Source: Maritimibacter sp. DP1N21-5 (GTDB lineage: Bacteria; Pseudomonadota; Alphaproteobacteria; Rhodobacterales; Rhodobacteraceae). Taken from it: a stretch of 64,000 nt of DNA. This document shows positions 6,920 to 15,800 of the stretch, piece by piece. Position 1 is the stretch's first letter; every line of letters starts with the position of its first letter. Location: contig NZ_JAHUZF010000002.1 of assembly GCF_019218295.1 (NCBI RefSeq), forward strand, positions 62,001-126,000, read 5' to 3'. The translations under genes and the position numbers were made by a program. The notes beneath the pieces were generated by a model, which was not told where the DNA came from, ran no database searches, and saw only the letters and a program-made list of their open reading frames with translations.

Positions 6920-9204
6920 GTGGTCGACCCCTGCACCAATTTCTGTGCGGCAAGGTAGACCCGTTCCGGGGTTGCCGGCGCATCGAGGTCGGGATAACCC
7001 GCGCCAAAGGCTCCCACGGCGTCCGACAGCGCCATCAACGCCGATATCCCCAGCATCAGGGGCGGCTCGCCGACCGCCTTGGAGCGATAGATCGAAGGCA
7101 CGTGGTTCTCGCCGTCCCAGAGCGCGACGTTGAAGACCTCGGGCCGGTCGGAACAGGCCGGGATCTTGTAGGTCGAGGGCGCATGGGTCCGGAGCACGCC
7201 CTTGTGATCCCAGACCAGTTCCTCGGTGGTCAGCCACCCGGCGCCCTGCACATAGCCGCCTTCGATCTGGCCGACGTCGATGGCCGGGTTCAAGGACTTG
7301 CCCACATCATGCAGGATATCGACACGCAGGATGCGGTTCTCGCCCGTGAAGCGGTCGATGGCCACCTCGGTGATCGCCGCGCCATGGGCGAAGTAATAGA
7401 AGGGATGACCCTTGCCGATGGTCCGGTCCCAGGAAATCTCGGGCGTCGCGTAGAAGCCGGTCGAGGACAGGCTCACCCGGTTTTCGTGGCACATTCGGGC
7501 GACCTCGGCAAAGCGCCAGACCTTGTCGCCCGCGCGGACCTTGCCATGGGCGAAATCCACCGCGCGGGGCCGGACGTCGGCCATGGGCGCCACGAGCCGC
7601 GCCATGCGGGCGCGTATCTCGTCCACCGCCGCCTTCACCGCCATGCCGTTCAGGTCCGAGCCTGAGCTGGCCGCCGTGGCCGAGGTGTTGGGCACCTTGC
7701 CGGTGTCCGTCGCCGTGATGCGCACCCGGTCCATCCCGATGCCGAACCCCTGGGCGGCGACCTGTGCGACCTTCTGGAAAAGCCCCTGTCCCATCTCGGT
7801 GCCGCCGTGGTTGATCGTCACAGACCCGTCGGCATAGACATTCACCAGCGCCCCTGCCTGATTGAGGTGGGTCAGGGTGAAACTGATCCCGAACTTGACG
7901 GGCGTCAGCGCGATTCCCTTCTTCACCACCTCGTTCTCGGCGTTCCATTTGGCGACGGCGTCGCGGCGTTCGGTGTAACGGGCGGTCTTGGCCAGCGCCT
8001 TGACCATGTCAGGCAGGATGAAGCCGCGCACCGGCTGGCCATAGGGCGTCTCCTGCACCCGGCGCTTGTTGTAGAAGTTGATCTGCCGGATCTCGAGCGG
8101 ATCGCGCCCTAGGGTATGCGCGACATGGTCGATGACCCGCTCGATGCCGAGGACCCCCTGCGGTCCGCCGAACCCGCGAAAGGCGGTGGCCGAGCACATG
8201 TTCGTCTTGAGCCGGTGCGACGTGATGCGAATGTTCGGAATGAAATAGGCGTTGTCGGCGTGCAGCATCGCCCGATCCGCCACCGGGAGCGACAGGTCCG
8301 CCGACCAGCCGCAGCGCACGTAGTGGTCGAACTCCACCGCCACCAACCGCCCCTCGGCGTCCACGCCCGCCTTGTAGGCGATACGGAAGTCGTGCCGCTT
8401 GCCGGTGATCGCCATGTCGTCGTCGCGGTCATAGCGCATCTTGCAGGGTCGAGCGGTCAGATGCGCGGCCACGGCACAGGCGATTGCCAGAGCGTTGCCC
8501 TGGCTCTCCTTTCCGCCGAAGCCACCGCCCATGCGCCGGGTTTCGACCCGAACCGCGTGGAAGGGCACGGCAAGTGCCTCGGCCACCTTGTGCTGGATCT
8601 CGGTCGGGTGCTGGGTCGAGGTCAGCAGCACCATGTCGCCGTTGTCCTGCGGCGTGGCGAGGCTGATCTGCCCTTCGAGGTAGAAATGCTCCTGCCCGCC
8701 GATCTCGATCTCGCCGGTGATGACATGGGCCGCGCCGGGCATCGCCTCGGCCGCGTCGCCCCGCGTCCAAGTGATCGGCCCGCCCTCGAAATAGCTCTTG
8801 GCGGCCAGAGCTTCGTCCACAGTGAGGATCGGCGGTTTTTCCGCGATCTCGAGCCGGGCCTTCGCCGCTGCAACCCGCGCCGCGCGATGGCTTGTCGCGA
8901 CGACCAAGAAGATCGGCTGGGCGTGATAGAAGACCTCGCCCTCCGCCAGAAGCGGCTCGTCGTGGGCGGCGGTCGAAATGTCGTTCACATGGGGCAGGTC
9001 GGCGGCGGTCAGCACCGCGACGACGCCCGGCGAACGCCGCACGTCGGACAGGTCCATTCCAGTAATCGTGCCGCGCGCCACCTTGGAGAGGCCAAAGGCC
9101 AGATGGAGGCAATCGGCCGGCACAGGCACATCATCGATGTAATGCGCGGACCCAGTCACATGAAGCGGCGCGCTGTCGTGGGGAAGCGGTTTTCCGACAC
9201 TCAT
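6916..9204 (-). CDS. xdhB: Xanthine dehydrogenase, molybdopterin-binding subunit
   Basis: 762 aa, the usual length for the bacterial large subunit. The start is ATG 9204 (MSVGKPLPHDSAPLHVTG), overlapping the xdhA stop by 4 bases. The molybdenum cofactor motifs are present: GGGFGGKESQGNALA (about residue 250), FRGFGGPQGVLGIERV, GGTEMGQGLFQKVAQVAAQG, and near the C-terminus the catalytic-loop signature AVGEPPLMLG with the Glu that activates the Mo-hydroxyl. It oxidises hypoxanthine and xanthine to urate in the cytoplasm as an (AB)2 complex with XdhA. Confidence 0.95.
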   Translation of the reverse strand: MSVGKPLPHDSAPLHVTGSAHYIDDVPVPADCLHLAFGLSKVARGTITGMDLSDVRRSPGVVAVLTAADLPHVNDISTAAHDEPLLAEGEVFYHAQPIFLVVATSHRAARVAAAKARLEIAEKPPILTVDEALAAKSYFEGGPITWTRGDAAEAMPGAAHVITGEIEIGGQEHFYLEGQISLATPQDNGDMVLLTSTQHPTEIQHKVAEALAVPFHAVRVETRRMGGGFGGKESQGNALAIACAVAAHLTARPCKMRYDRDDDMAITGKRHDFRIAYKAGVDAEGRLVAVEFDHYVRCGWSADLSLPVADRAMLHADNAYFIPNIRITSHRLKTNMCSATAFRGFGGPQGVLGIERVIDHVAHTLGRDPLEIRQINFYNKRRVQETPYGQPVRGFILPDMVKALAKTARYTERRDAVAKWNAENEVVKKGIALTPVKFGISFTLTHLNQAGALVNVYADGSVTINHGGTEMGQGLFQKVAQVAAQGFGIGMDRVRITATDTGKVPNTSATAASSGSDLNGMAVKAAVDEIRARMARLVAPMADVRPRAVDFAHGKVRAGDKVWRFAEVARMCHENRVSLSSTGFYATPEISWDRTIGKGHPFYYFAHGAAITEVAIDRFTGENRILRVDILHDVGKSLNPAIDVGQIEGGYVQGAGWLTTEELVWDHKGVLRTHAPSTYKIPACSDRPEVFNVALWDGENHVPSIYRSKAVGEPPLMLGISALMALSDAVGAFGAGYPDLDAPATPERVYLAAQKLVQGSTT

Positions 9205-10577
9205 GCCCTGACCTCCCGCACGTCCGTAAGCTGTCCCTTGAGGTCGTGGAAGTAGCGTTCCAGTAGGTTGGACGCGGTCTCCAGCCGGTAGGACGCGGAG
9301 GCCCGCATGTCGCTCATCGGTTCGAAGTCGGTCGCAAAGGCCCATTTCGCGTCACGCACGGTTTCGATCGTCCACGGCTTGGAAATCAGTGCGGCTTCCA
9401 CCGCTTCGGCGCGCTTGGGCACACCCGCCATACCCCCGAAGGCGATCCGGGCCCCGGTCACACGGCCCTTGTCCACGGTCACGTTGAAGGCCCCGAGAAC
9501 GGCGGAGATGTCCTGATCGAAGCGTTTCGAGATCTTGTAGACCCGGAAGCGATCTTCGCCGGTCTCGCGCGGGATCACGACAGCCTCCACGAATTCGCCC
9601 TCCATGAGGTCCTGCTTGCCGTATTCGAGGAAGAAGGCCTCAAGCGGCATCTCACGCATGTCCTCGCCCCGCCGCAGTTGCAGCGTCGCCCCCAGCGCGA
9701 TAAGCGCGGGCGGCGTGTCCCCGATGGGCGAGCCGTTGGCGATGTTGCCGCCAACCGTCGCGGCGGCGCGCACCTGCGCGCTTGCGAAACGGTCGAGCAT
9801 GGCGGCGAAGCTCGGGTGATGCGGGGCGATGGCGATGCGCAACGCCTCCACGCTGGCCGCCGCACCCACGCGGATCATGTAGGGCGCGGTCTCGATCCGG
9901 CGCATTTCTTCGATCTGGCTCACGAAGATGACGGGCGCGATGTCGCGATGCTGCTTGTTGACCCAAAGCCCCACGTCCGTCGCGCCTGCGACGATCGTCG
10001 CCTTGGGATAGGTCATACGCACTTCGGCAAGCGCGGCCACCGTCGTCGGCTGGAAGTCGTTGGGCATCGGCCCCGCCGCCGGCCCAGCGGGAAGCGCGCG
10101 GAGCCACTTCGGCACCGGTCGTCGCGCCGCATGTTCCGCGGCGCGGATGATCGGCGCATATCCCGTGCAGCGGCACAGGTTCCCGGCCAGTTGCCGGTCA
10201 TGGTCGGTTTCGCCGTTGATCTGACCCGCCGCCATCGACACGACGAATCCTGGTGTGCAGAAACCGCACTGGCTTCCGTGGTGTTCGACCATCGCTGTCT
10301 GCACCGGGTGCAGGTCCCCGTCCGGGCTGGCCAGCCCCTCGACGGTGGTCAGGCTTTTGCCGTTGATCTGCGGCAGGAAGAGGATGCAGCCATTGAGCGC
10401 CCGGGTGCCGGTTTCGTCCGTCACCATGACCGTGCAGGCGCCGCAGTCACCTTCGTTGCAGCCTTCCTTGGTGCCGGTCAGCCCGCGAACCTCGCGCAGC
10501 CAGTCGAGCACGGTCGTCGTCGCATCGACGCCCGTCAGCGACACCGTCTCTCCATTGAGAAGAAACGCGATATCCAT
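9201..10577 (-). CDS. xdhA: Xanthine dehydrogenase, small subunit (2Fe-2S and FAD)
   Basis: 458 aa. The chosen start is ATG 10577 (MDIAFLLNGETVSL), where homology to the ferredoxin-like domain begins. First 2Fe-2S centre: CNEGDCGACTV and a later Cys in NGCILFLP. Second: CGFCTPGFV and CRCTGY. The FAD domain follows with IVAGATDVGLWVNK and TVGGNIANGSPIGDTPP. It passes electrons from the Mo site to NAD+. It is the first gene of the xdhABC-importer operon; an 8-bp inverted repeat lies 35 bases upstream of the start. Confidence 0.95.
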   Translation of the reverse strand: MDIAFLLNGETVSLTGVDATTTVLDWLREVRGLTGTKEGCNEGDCGACTVMVTDETGTRALNGCILFLPQINGKSLTTVEGLASPDGDLHPVQTAMVEHHGSQCGFCTPGFVVSMAAGQINGETDHDRQLAGNLCRCTGYAPIIRAAEHAARRPVPKWLRALPAGPAAGPMPNDFQPTTVAALAEVRMTYPKATIVAGATDVGLWVNKQHRDIAPVIFVSQIEEMRRIETAPYMIRVGAAASVEALRIAIAPHHPSFAAMLDRFASAQVRAAATVGGNIANGSPIGDTPPALIALGATLQLRRGEDMREMPLEAFFLEYGKQDLMEGEFVEAVVIPRETGEDRFRVYKISKRFDQDISAVLGAFNVTVDKGRVTGARIAFGGMAGVPKRAEAVEAALISKPWTIETVRDAKWAFATDFEPMSDMRASASYRLETASNLLERYFHDLKGQLTDVREVRA

Positions 10578-10611
10578 CCCGTTGTCCCGCCGCTTTACTC
10601 TGGTCCGACGT

Positions 10612-10638
10612 GGTCTCTCGATGCGGCGTAGAGAGACC
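10612..10638. promoter_or_regulatory. Inverted repeat upstream of xdhA, possible operator
   Basis: Perfect 8-bp arms GGTCTCTC (10612-10619) and GAGAGACC (10631-10638) with an 11-nt spacer, centred about 48 bases before the xdhA start. No regulator gene is adjacent. It may be an operator or a leader hairpin. Confidence 0.4.
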
Positions 10639-10851
10639 CGGTTCCGAAGCAGCAAAGCGCAGAAAGTGGGCGCTGTCTACCCGAGAGCGCCGCCACTGCC
10701 TGCGAATTGGGCGGGGTGTTTCAGGGAAAATGCCTGTGGCGCGGGCGTTTGGCTTGGACCGCGCCACGTTTTTGGGCAGGGGAGGGGCGCGCAATGTCCT
10801 TCTGATGGCGAGGCGTCGCCACTACCCGACCCTCTCAGGACGGGCGATACC

Positions 10852-11328
10852 TCAGAGCGCCTCGGCGACGTCGGCCAATTGCCCCAGCGCCGCCGTCCAG
10901 CCCGGTTCGAACCCCATCTCCTGGTGCCGCTCCCTGGTGGACGCGTCCCCGTGAAGCGCCCGGGCAACGATCCGCGTCCCGGACTCGATCGCTTCGAGCA
11001 GATAAACCCCGGTCATGAAGCCGCCCTCGCGTGGCCGGAACCCGGGGCCCATCGCGTCGGTAAAGGCGAGCACACGATCGGGTTCGGCCAGAAGGACACA
11101 GCCCGGTCCTGCGTCCTGCACCTCGCCATCGGGTCCGAACATGGGCGTGTGGAATATCCCGCCCGGTTCCGCCTCGATCACCGCGTCCCGAACCGCCCAG
11201 GGCACCGGGCAAAACCAACGCTCCAGAAGGGCGGCCTCGGTCAGACAGCGCCAGACCACGGCCGGCGAGGCGCCGATCACCCGTGACACTTCCAGGTCCG
11301 TTTCCGGGTCAAATCCTTCGATACGCAT
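10852..11328 (-). CDS. SRPBCC (AHSA1/START-like) domain protein
   Basis: 158 aa. The N-terminal EVSRVIGASPAVVWRCLTEAALLERWFCP is the standard AHSA1-type opening (strand, then helix with a W/F-x-P end), and the protein closes with a C-terminal helix containing EPGWTAALGQLADV. Such domains form a hydrophobic pocket; the ligand is unknown. It is the last of three paralogous SRPBCC genes in this cluster and follows the second by 28 bases, so it is probably in the ArsR-controlled operon. Confidence 0.85.
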   Translation of the reverse strand: MRIEGFDPETDLEVSRVIGASPAVVWRCLTEAALLERWFCPVPWAVRDAVIEAEPGGIFHTPMFGPDGEVQDAGPGCVLLAEPDRVLAFTDAMGPGFRPREGGFMTGVYLLEAIESGTRIVARALHGDASTRERHQEMGFEPGWTAALGQLADVAEAL

Positions 11329-11356
11329 GGTCAGTCACCTCCGTTGTATCCGTCCA

Positions 11357-11809
11357 TCAACCAAACTGCGCCGCGAGCGCGTCGATGAGTGCTTCCATCC
11401 CGCCCTTGCGCATATCGCCGCCGTCCGAGTCCTCGAAAAAGGCGCCCTGTTCGGTATAGTCGAGCCGCGTTCCCGCCTCGGTCGCCGCAAGTTCCACTGT
11501 GACCAGCGACGACGAATGCACGCGCCCGTCCCATGTCATCGAATAGGCATAGACGATCCGCTCGCCGTCCCGGATGTCGAGGTAATGGGTGCTGTTCTCG
11601 TGGATGCCCTTGGCCGGTCCGTCCTCCATCACGAAGCGCCCACGTTCCTGGCCGCCGACCCGGAAATCGAGCGCATAGTCCGCCGAGGCGATGTGCGGGT
11701 TCAGGAACCATTTTCGTTTCAGCTCTTCCTCGGCGAAGGCACGAAACACGGCCGAGGGGCTGGCGCCGATGACACGTGTGAAGGCAAAGGTCTGATGGTC
11801 AACACTCAT
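11357..11809 (-). CDS. SRPBCC (AHSA1-like) domain protein
   Basis: 150 aa, overlapping the preceding ArsR gene by four bases (ATGA at 11806-11809). Signature parts are FTRVIGASPSAVFRAFAEEELKRKWF near the start, the GGQERGRFV and GERIVYAYSM strands, and a C-terminal helix MRKGGMEALIDALAAQFG. ArsR-SRPBCC pairs are a widespread two-gene arrangement in which the regulator controls the pocket protein; the ligand is generally unknown. No catalytic residues can be assigned. Confidence 0.88.
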   Translation of the reverse strand: MSVDHQTFAFTRVIGASPSAVFRAFAEEELKRKWFLNPHIASADYALDFRVGGQERGRFVMEDGPAKGIHENSTHYLDIRDGERIVYAYSMTWDGRVHSSSLVTVELAATEAGTRLDYTEQGAFFEDSDGGDMRKGGMEALIDALAAQFG

Positions 11810-12192
11810 GATGAGCCGTCCTTGTCGTCTTGAAGGGGAGGGTTCGGGAACGGATGTGTTTCCGCTTCGATCTGCCGCGCGAGCGCGTCGAGCCGGTCGA
11901 GCCGCCTCTCCCAGATGCGTTTCTGCGTGGTGAGCCAGCTTTCGACCGGGGCAAAGGCGTCGGGCGTCATGCTGACGATCCGTTGCCGCCCTTCCTTGCG
12001 CGTCGCGACAAGGCCGGCTTCCTCCAGCCGCTCCACATGGCGCAGAAAGGTCGGTAGCGCCATGTCGTGCGGGGCGGCCAGCTCCTTGATCGGTGCTTCG
12101 CCCTGCACCAGCCGCTCGATCACCGCGCGGCGGGTCGGGTCGGCCAGGGTCGCAAAGAGAAGGTTCATATGGTTAGTCATGAGGCTAACCAT
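11806..12192 (-). CDS. ArsR-family transcriptional regulator
   Basis: Up to 128 aa, winged helix-turn-helix. LLFATLADPTRRAVIERL is the typical ArsR N-terminus and MALPTFLRHVERLEEAGLV the recognition helix. No metal-binding CxC is seen, so it belongs to the non-metal branch that accompanies SRPBCC proteins. The start is uncertain: in-frame ATGs at 12192, 12180 and 12168 all lie in or beside a palindrome, and none has a convincing Shine-Dalgarno. MNLLFATL at 12168 is closest to the family N-terminus, which hints at leaderless translation. Two strong inverted repeats at and upstream of the start suggest autoregulation. Confidence 0.9.
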   Translation of the reverse strand: MVSLMTNHMNLLFATLADPTRRAVIERLVQGEAPIKELAAPHDMALPTFLRHVERLEEAGLVATRKEGRQRIVSMTPDAFAPVESWLTTQKRIWERRLDRLDALARQIEAETHPFPNPPLQDDKDGSS

Positions 12193-12195
12193 ATG
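12166..12195. promoter_or_regulatory. ArsR operator palindrome 1 (over the start codons)
   Basis: Perfect 11-bp inverted repeat CATATGGTTAG (12166-12176) and CTAACCATATG (12185-12195) with an 8-bp spacer. It covers all three candidate start codons of the arsR gene. It shares the GTTAG half-site core with the palindrome at 12221-12242. Confidence 0.7.
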
Positions 12196-12220
12196 CGCAG
12201 GACCCGCCGGGTCAAGCAGA

Positions 12221-12242
12221 AAGTTAGTCCTGGGACTAACTT
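12221..12242. promoter_or_regulatory. ArsR operator palindrome 2
   Basis: Perfect 10-bp inverted repeat AAGTTAGTCC (12221-12230) and GGACTAACTT (12233-12242) with a 2-bp centre. It is 29-50 bases upstream of the first candidate start of arsR, where the promoter should be. It shares the GTTAGTC half-site with the first palindrome, so one dimeric protein probably binds both. It has no T-run, which argues against a terminator of the neighbouring gene. Confidence 0.65.
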
Positions 12243-12269
12243 AATTCCTCGGATGCCGCCTTGGACCCC

Positions 12270-12758
12270 TCAACGAGTCGAAAGTTGTTCCAGATGCGCC
12301 AAACCCTCTTCCCAGCCGATGAGGGGCGAGGCTTCGGCGTTTTCCGCATGCATAAGACGCGCTTCGAGCCGCGTGCCGGACGCGATCTCGTGGAACTCGA
12401 CGATCAGGGTCGCGGGCGATTTCGTCCCGGTCGGCCGATACTCGGCCCCGAGCGCCGTGGTGACTGCGAAGAGGCGGTTCTCGTCCAAGTCCAGAACGCA
12501 GCAATTGATCGTCTCCAGCCGCGCGCCTGCCCGGGTCTGGGTCAGGTCGAACCGACCGCCACGCCGGGGATCGACAAGCGCCGAGGCGAGTTCGATCCCG
12601 CCGGGGCGGAACCAGTGCACGAGCGTCGCACCATCGGTGAACCCCCGCCACAGCAACGGGGGCTGCACCTTGAGATACCGCGTAACACGCGTTTCCGTGG
12701 TCGGACCGGGGCGAAACCCGGCGCCCGTCGGGGGGCCGGGGTGGGGAAGTGCTGACAT
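12270..12758 (-). CDS. SRPBCC (AHSA1-like) domain protein
   Basis: 162 aa with start ATG 12758 (MSALPHPGPPTGAGF); an upstream in-frame start would only add a low-complexity extension. Family features: TRYLKVQPPLLWRGFTDGATLVHWFRP at the start, GGRFDLTQTRAG, and a C-terminal helix with IGWEEGLAHLEQLS. It is the third paralogue of the cluster, upstream of arsR on the same strand and separated from it by the region with the two palindromes, so it is either transcribed from its own promoter through arsR or as a separate unit. Confidence 0.82.
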   Translation of the reverse strand: MSALPHPGPPTGAGFRPGPTTETRVTRYLKVQPPLLWRGFTDGATLVHWFRPGGIELASALVDPRRGGRFDLTQTRAGARLETINCCVLDLDENRLFAVTTALGAEYRPTGTKSPATLIVEFHEIASGTRLEARLMHAENAEASPLIGWEEGLAHLEQLSTR

Positions 12759-12889
12759 TCTGCCTCGCGAGGGAAGGGGTCTCTGGTTTCCGGGAAGGTT
12801 GCACGCCACGCCCGAGTCGTCTCAACACGTTTTTGCACCGCGCACCCGTCTTGGCTTGCTCCCGCCGACGGTGGCCTTACCTTGGGCGC

Positions 12890-15800
12890 ATGGCTGCCGA
12901 TCCCCGATTCATTCATCCCCGTTTCGTCCACCTGCGGGTGCACTCCGAGTATTCGCTGCTCGAGGGGGCCGTGCCCGTCAAGAAACTGCCGGGGCTCTGC
13001 GACGCGATGGACATGCCCGCCGTCGCGCTTACCGATACGAACAACATGTTCGCCGCGCTGGAATTTTCCGTAACAGCGAGCGGTGCGGGACTGCAGCCCA
13101 TCGTCGGGTGCCAGATCGACGTGACGTTCGAGCCGCCCGTTCCCGGCGAGCAGCCCAAAGCCCCCGCGCCGGTGGTCCTGCTCGCCCAGACCGAGCGCGG
13201 CTACGAGAACCTGATGAAGCTCAATTCCTGTCTCTACGTCGACAAGCACGGCGCGATGCCGCAGGTCACGATGGAGGAACTGGCGGCGCATTCGGCGGGC
13301 CTCATCTGTCTCTCCGGTGGGGCGCTCGGACCCGTGGGCATGATCCTGCAAACAGGAAACCGCGCCCGGGCCGAAGAGCTGATGCGCCGCTTCCTCGGCA
13401 TCTACGGCGACAGGCTCTATATCGAGCTTCAGCGCCACCCCGGCGACGGCGGGCGCACGACGGAGGCCGAGCAGAAGACCGAACGAGGCTTCATCGAGAT
13501 GGCCTATGCGATGGAGATCCCGCTTGTCGCGACCAACGACGTCTATTTCCCCAAGACCGAGCTTTACGAGGCGCACGACGCGCTCATCTGTATCGCCCAG
13601 GGCGCCTATGTCGACCAGCAGCAGCCGCGCCGCCGGCTGACCCCCCAGCATTACTTCAAGTCGCCGCAGGAAATGGCGACCCTCTTCGCGGACCTGCCCG
13701 AGGCGCTGGAAAACACCGTTGAAATCGCCCGCCGCTGCGCCTTCAAGACCTACAAACGCGACCCGATCCTGCCCAAGTTCGCCGACGACGAGGTGGTCGA
13801 ACTGCGCCGTCAGGCCAACGACGGCCTCCAAGCCCGCCTCGCCGTGATCCCCCATGCGGTATCGGTCGAGGAATACCAGAAACGCCTCGATTTCGAGCTT
13901 GATATCATCGAGGGCATGGGCTTCCCTGGCTACTTCCTTATCGTGGCGGACTTCATAAAATGGTCCAAGGAACAGGGGATTCCCGTGGGTCCGGGCCGGG
14001 GGTCAGGGGCGGGCAGCCTCGTGGCCTATGCGCTGACCATCACCGACCTTGATCCGCTGCGCTATTCGCTGCTCTTTGAACGCTTCCTCAACCCCGAACG
14101 GGTGTCGATGCCCGACTTCGACATCGACTTCTGCATGGACCGGCGCGAGGAAACGATCCGCTACGTGCAGGAGAAATACGGGCGCGACAAGGTGGGCCAG
14201 ATCATCACCTTCGGTGCGCTCCTGTCGAAAGCCGCCGTGCGCGACGTCGGCCGGGTGCTGCAAATGCCCTATGGGCAGGTGGACCGGCTGTCGAAACTTA
14301 TCCCGGTCGAGGGCGTCAAACCCGTGTCCATCGCGCAGGCGTTGAAGGACGAGCCGCGCCTGCGGGAAGAGGCGCGGGCGGAAGAGGTCGTGAACCGGCT
14401 CCTCACCTATGCCCAGCAGGTCGAGGGGCTTTTGCGCAATGCCTCGACCCACGCGGCGGGCGTGGTGATCGGGGACCGGCCGCTCGATGCGCTGGTGCCG
14501 CTTTACCAAGATCCGCGCTCGGACATGCCCGCGACCCAGTTCAACATGAAATGGGTCGAACAGGCGGGGCTGGTGAAGTTCGACTTTCTGGGCCTCAAGA
14601 CTCTGACCGTCATCCAGAACGCGATGGACCTCATCGCGGGGCAGGGGCGCGACCTCCATACGGCACCGGATGGGAGCCAGCTTTACATCCCCGCCGAAGG
14701 GGCCGAGAACCAGATCAACGCGATCCCTCTGGACGACGAACGCACCTATCAGCTTTACGCCGCCGCCAAGACCGTCGCCGTGTTCCAGGTGGAATCGACG
14801 GGCATGATGGACGCGCTCCGGCGCATGAAGCCCACCTGTATCGAGGACATCGTGGCGCTCGTCGCGCTCTACCGTCCCGGCCCGATGGAGAACATCCCGG
14901 TCTATTGCGAGGTCAAGAACGGGCTGCGCGAGATCACCTCGGTGCATCCCTCGATCGACCATATCCTTGCCGAAACCCAAGGCATCATCGTCTATCAGGA
15001 ACAGGTGATGCAAATCGCGCAGGTCATGGCGGGCTATAGCCTTGGCGGCGCCGACCTGTTGCGCCGCGCGATGGGGAAAAAGATCAAGGAGGCGATGGAC
15101 GCCGAGCGCCCGAAATTCGAGGAAGGGGCGGCTAAGAACGGCGTCGACAAGAAGAAGGCGTCGGAGGTCTTTGACCTTCTGGAGAAATTCGCCAACTACG
15201 GCTTCAACAAATCCCACGCGGCGGCCTATGCCGTGGTATCCTACCAAACGGCGTGGCTCAAAGCCAATCACCCGGTCGAGTTCATGGCCGGTGTGATGAA
15301 CTGCGATATCCACCTGACCGACAAGCTGGGCGTCTATGCCGAAGAGGTCCGCCGGGGGCTCGGGATCGAGATCGTGCCGCCCTGCGTGAACCGGTCGCTG
15401 GCGACGTTCAGCGTGGATCAGGGCCGCGTCGTCTATGCGCTGGGTGCGCTCAAGAACGTGGGTCTGGAGGCGATGAAGCTGATCGTGGAGGGGCGTCGCG
15501 CGGACCCGCGCGCAAAAGAGGCGGGCGAAAAGCCCTTCGTCAACCTCTACGACCTGGCCCGCCGGGTGGACCTCAAGCGCGTCGGCAAACGCCCGATGGA
15601 GATGCTCGCCCGCGCCGGGGCCTTTGACGAGCTGGACGGCAACCGCCGCCGGGTGTTCGAAAGCCTCGACGCGCTTGTGGGCTACTCCGCCGCGATCCAC
15701 GAACAGCGGGCGTCCAATCAGGTGTCGTTGTTCGGGGAAGCGGGCGACGACCTGCCCGAACCGCGCCTGTCCAACTGCCCCGACTGGCTGCCCAACGAAC

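Noticed and set aside
12221..12242. Palindrome as terminator of the upstream SRPBCC gene
   Set aside because: No T-run follows, the spacer is only 2 bp, and its half-site recurs in the second palindrome at the arsR start, so an operator is more likely.
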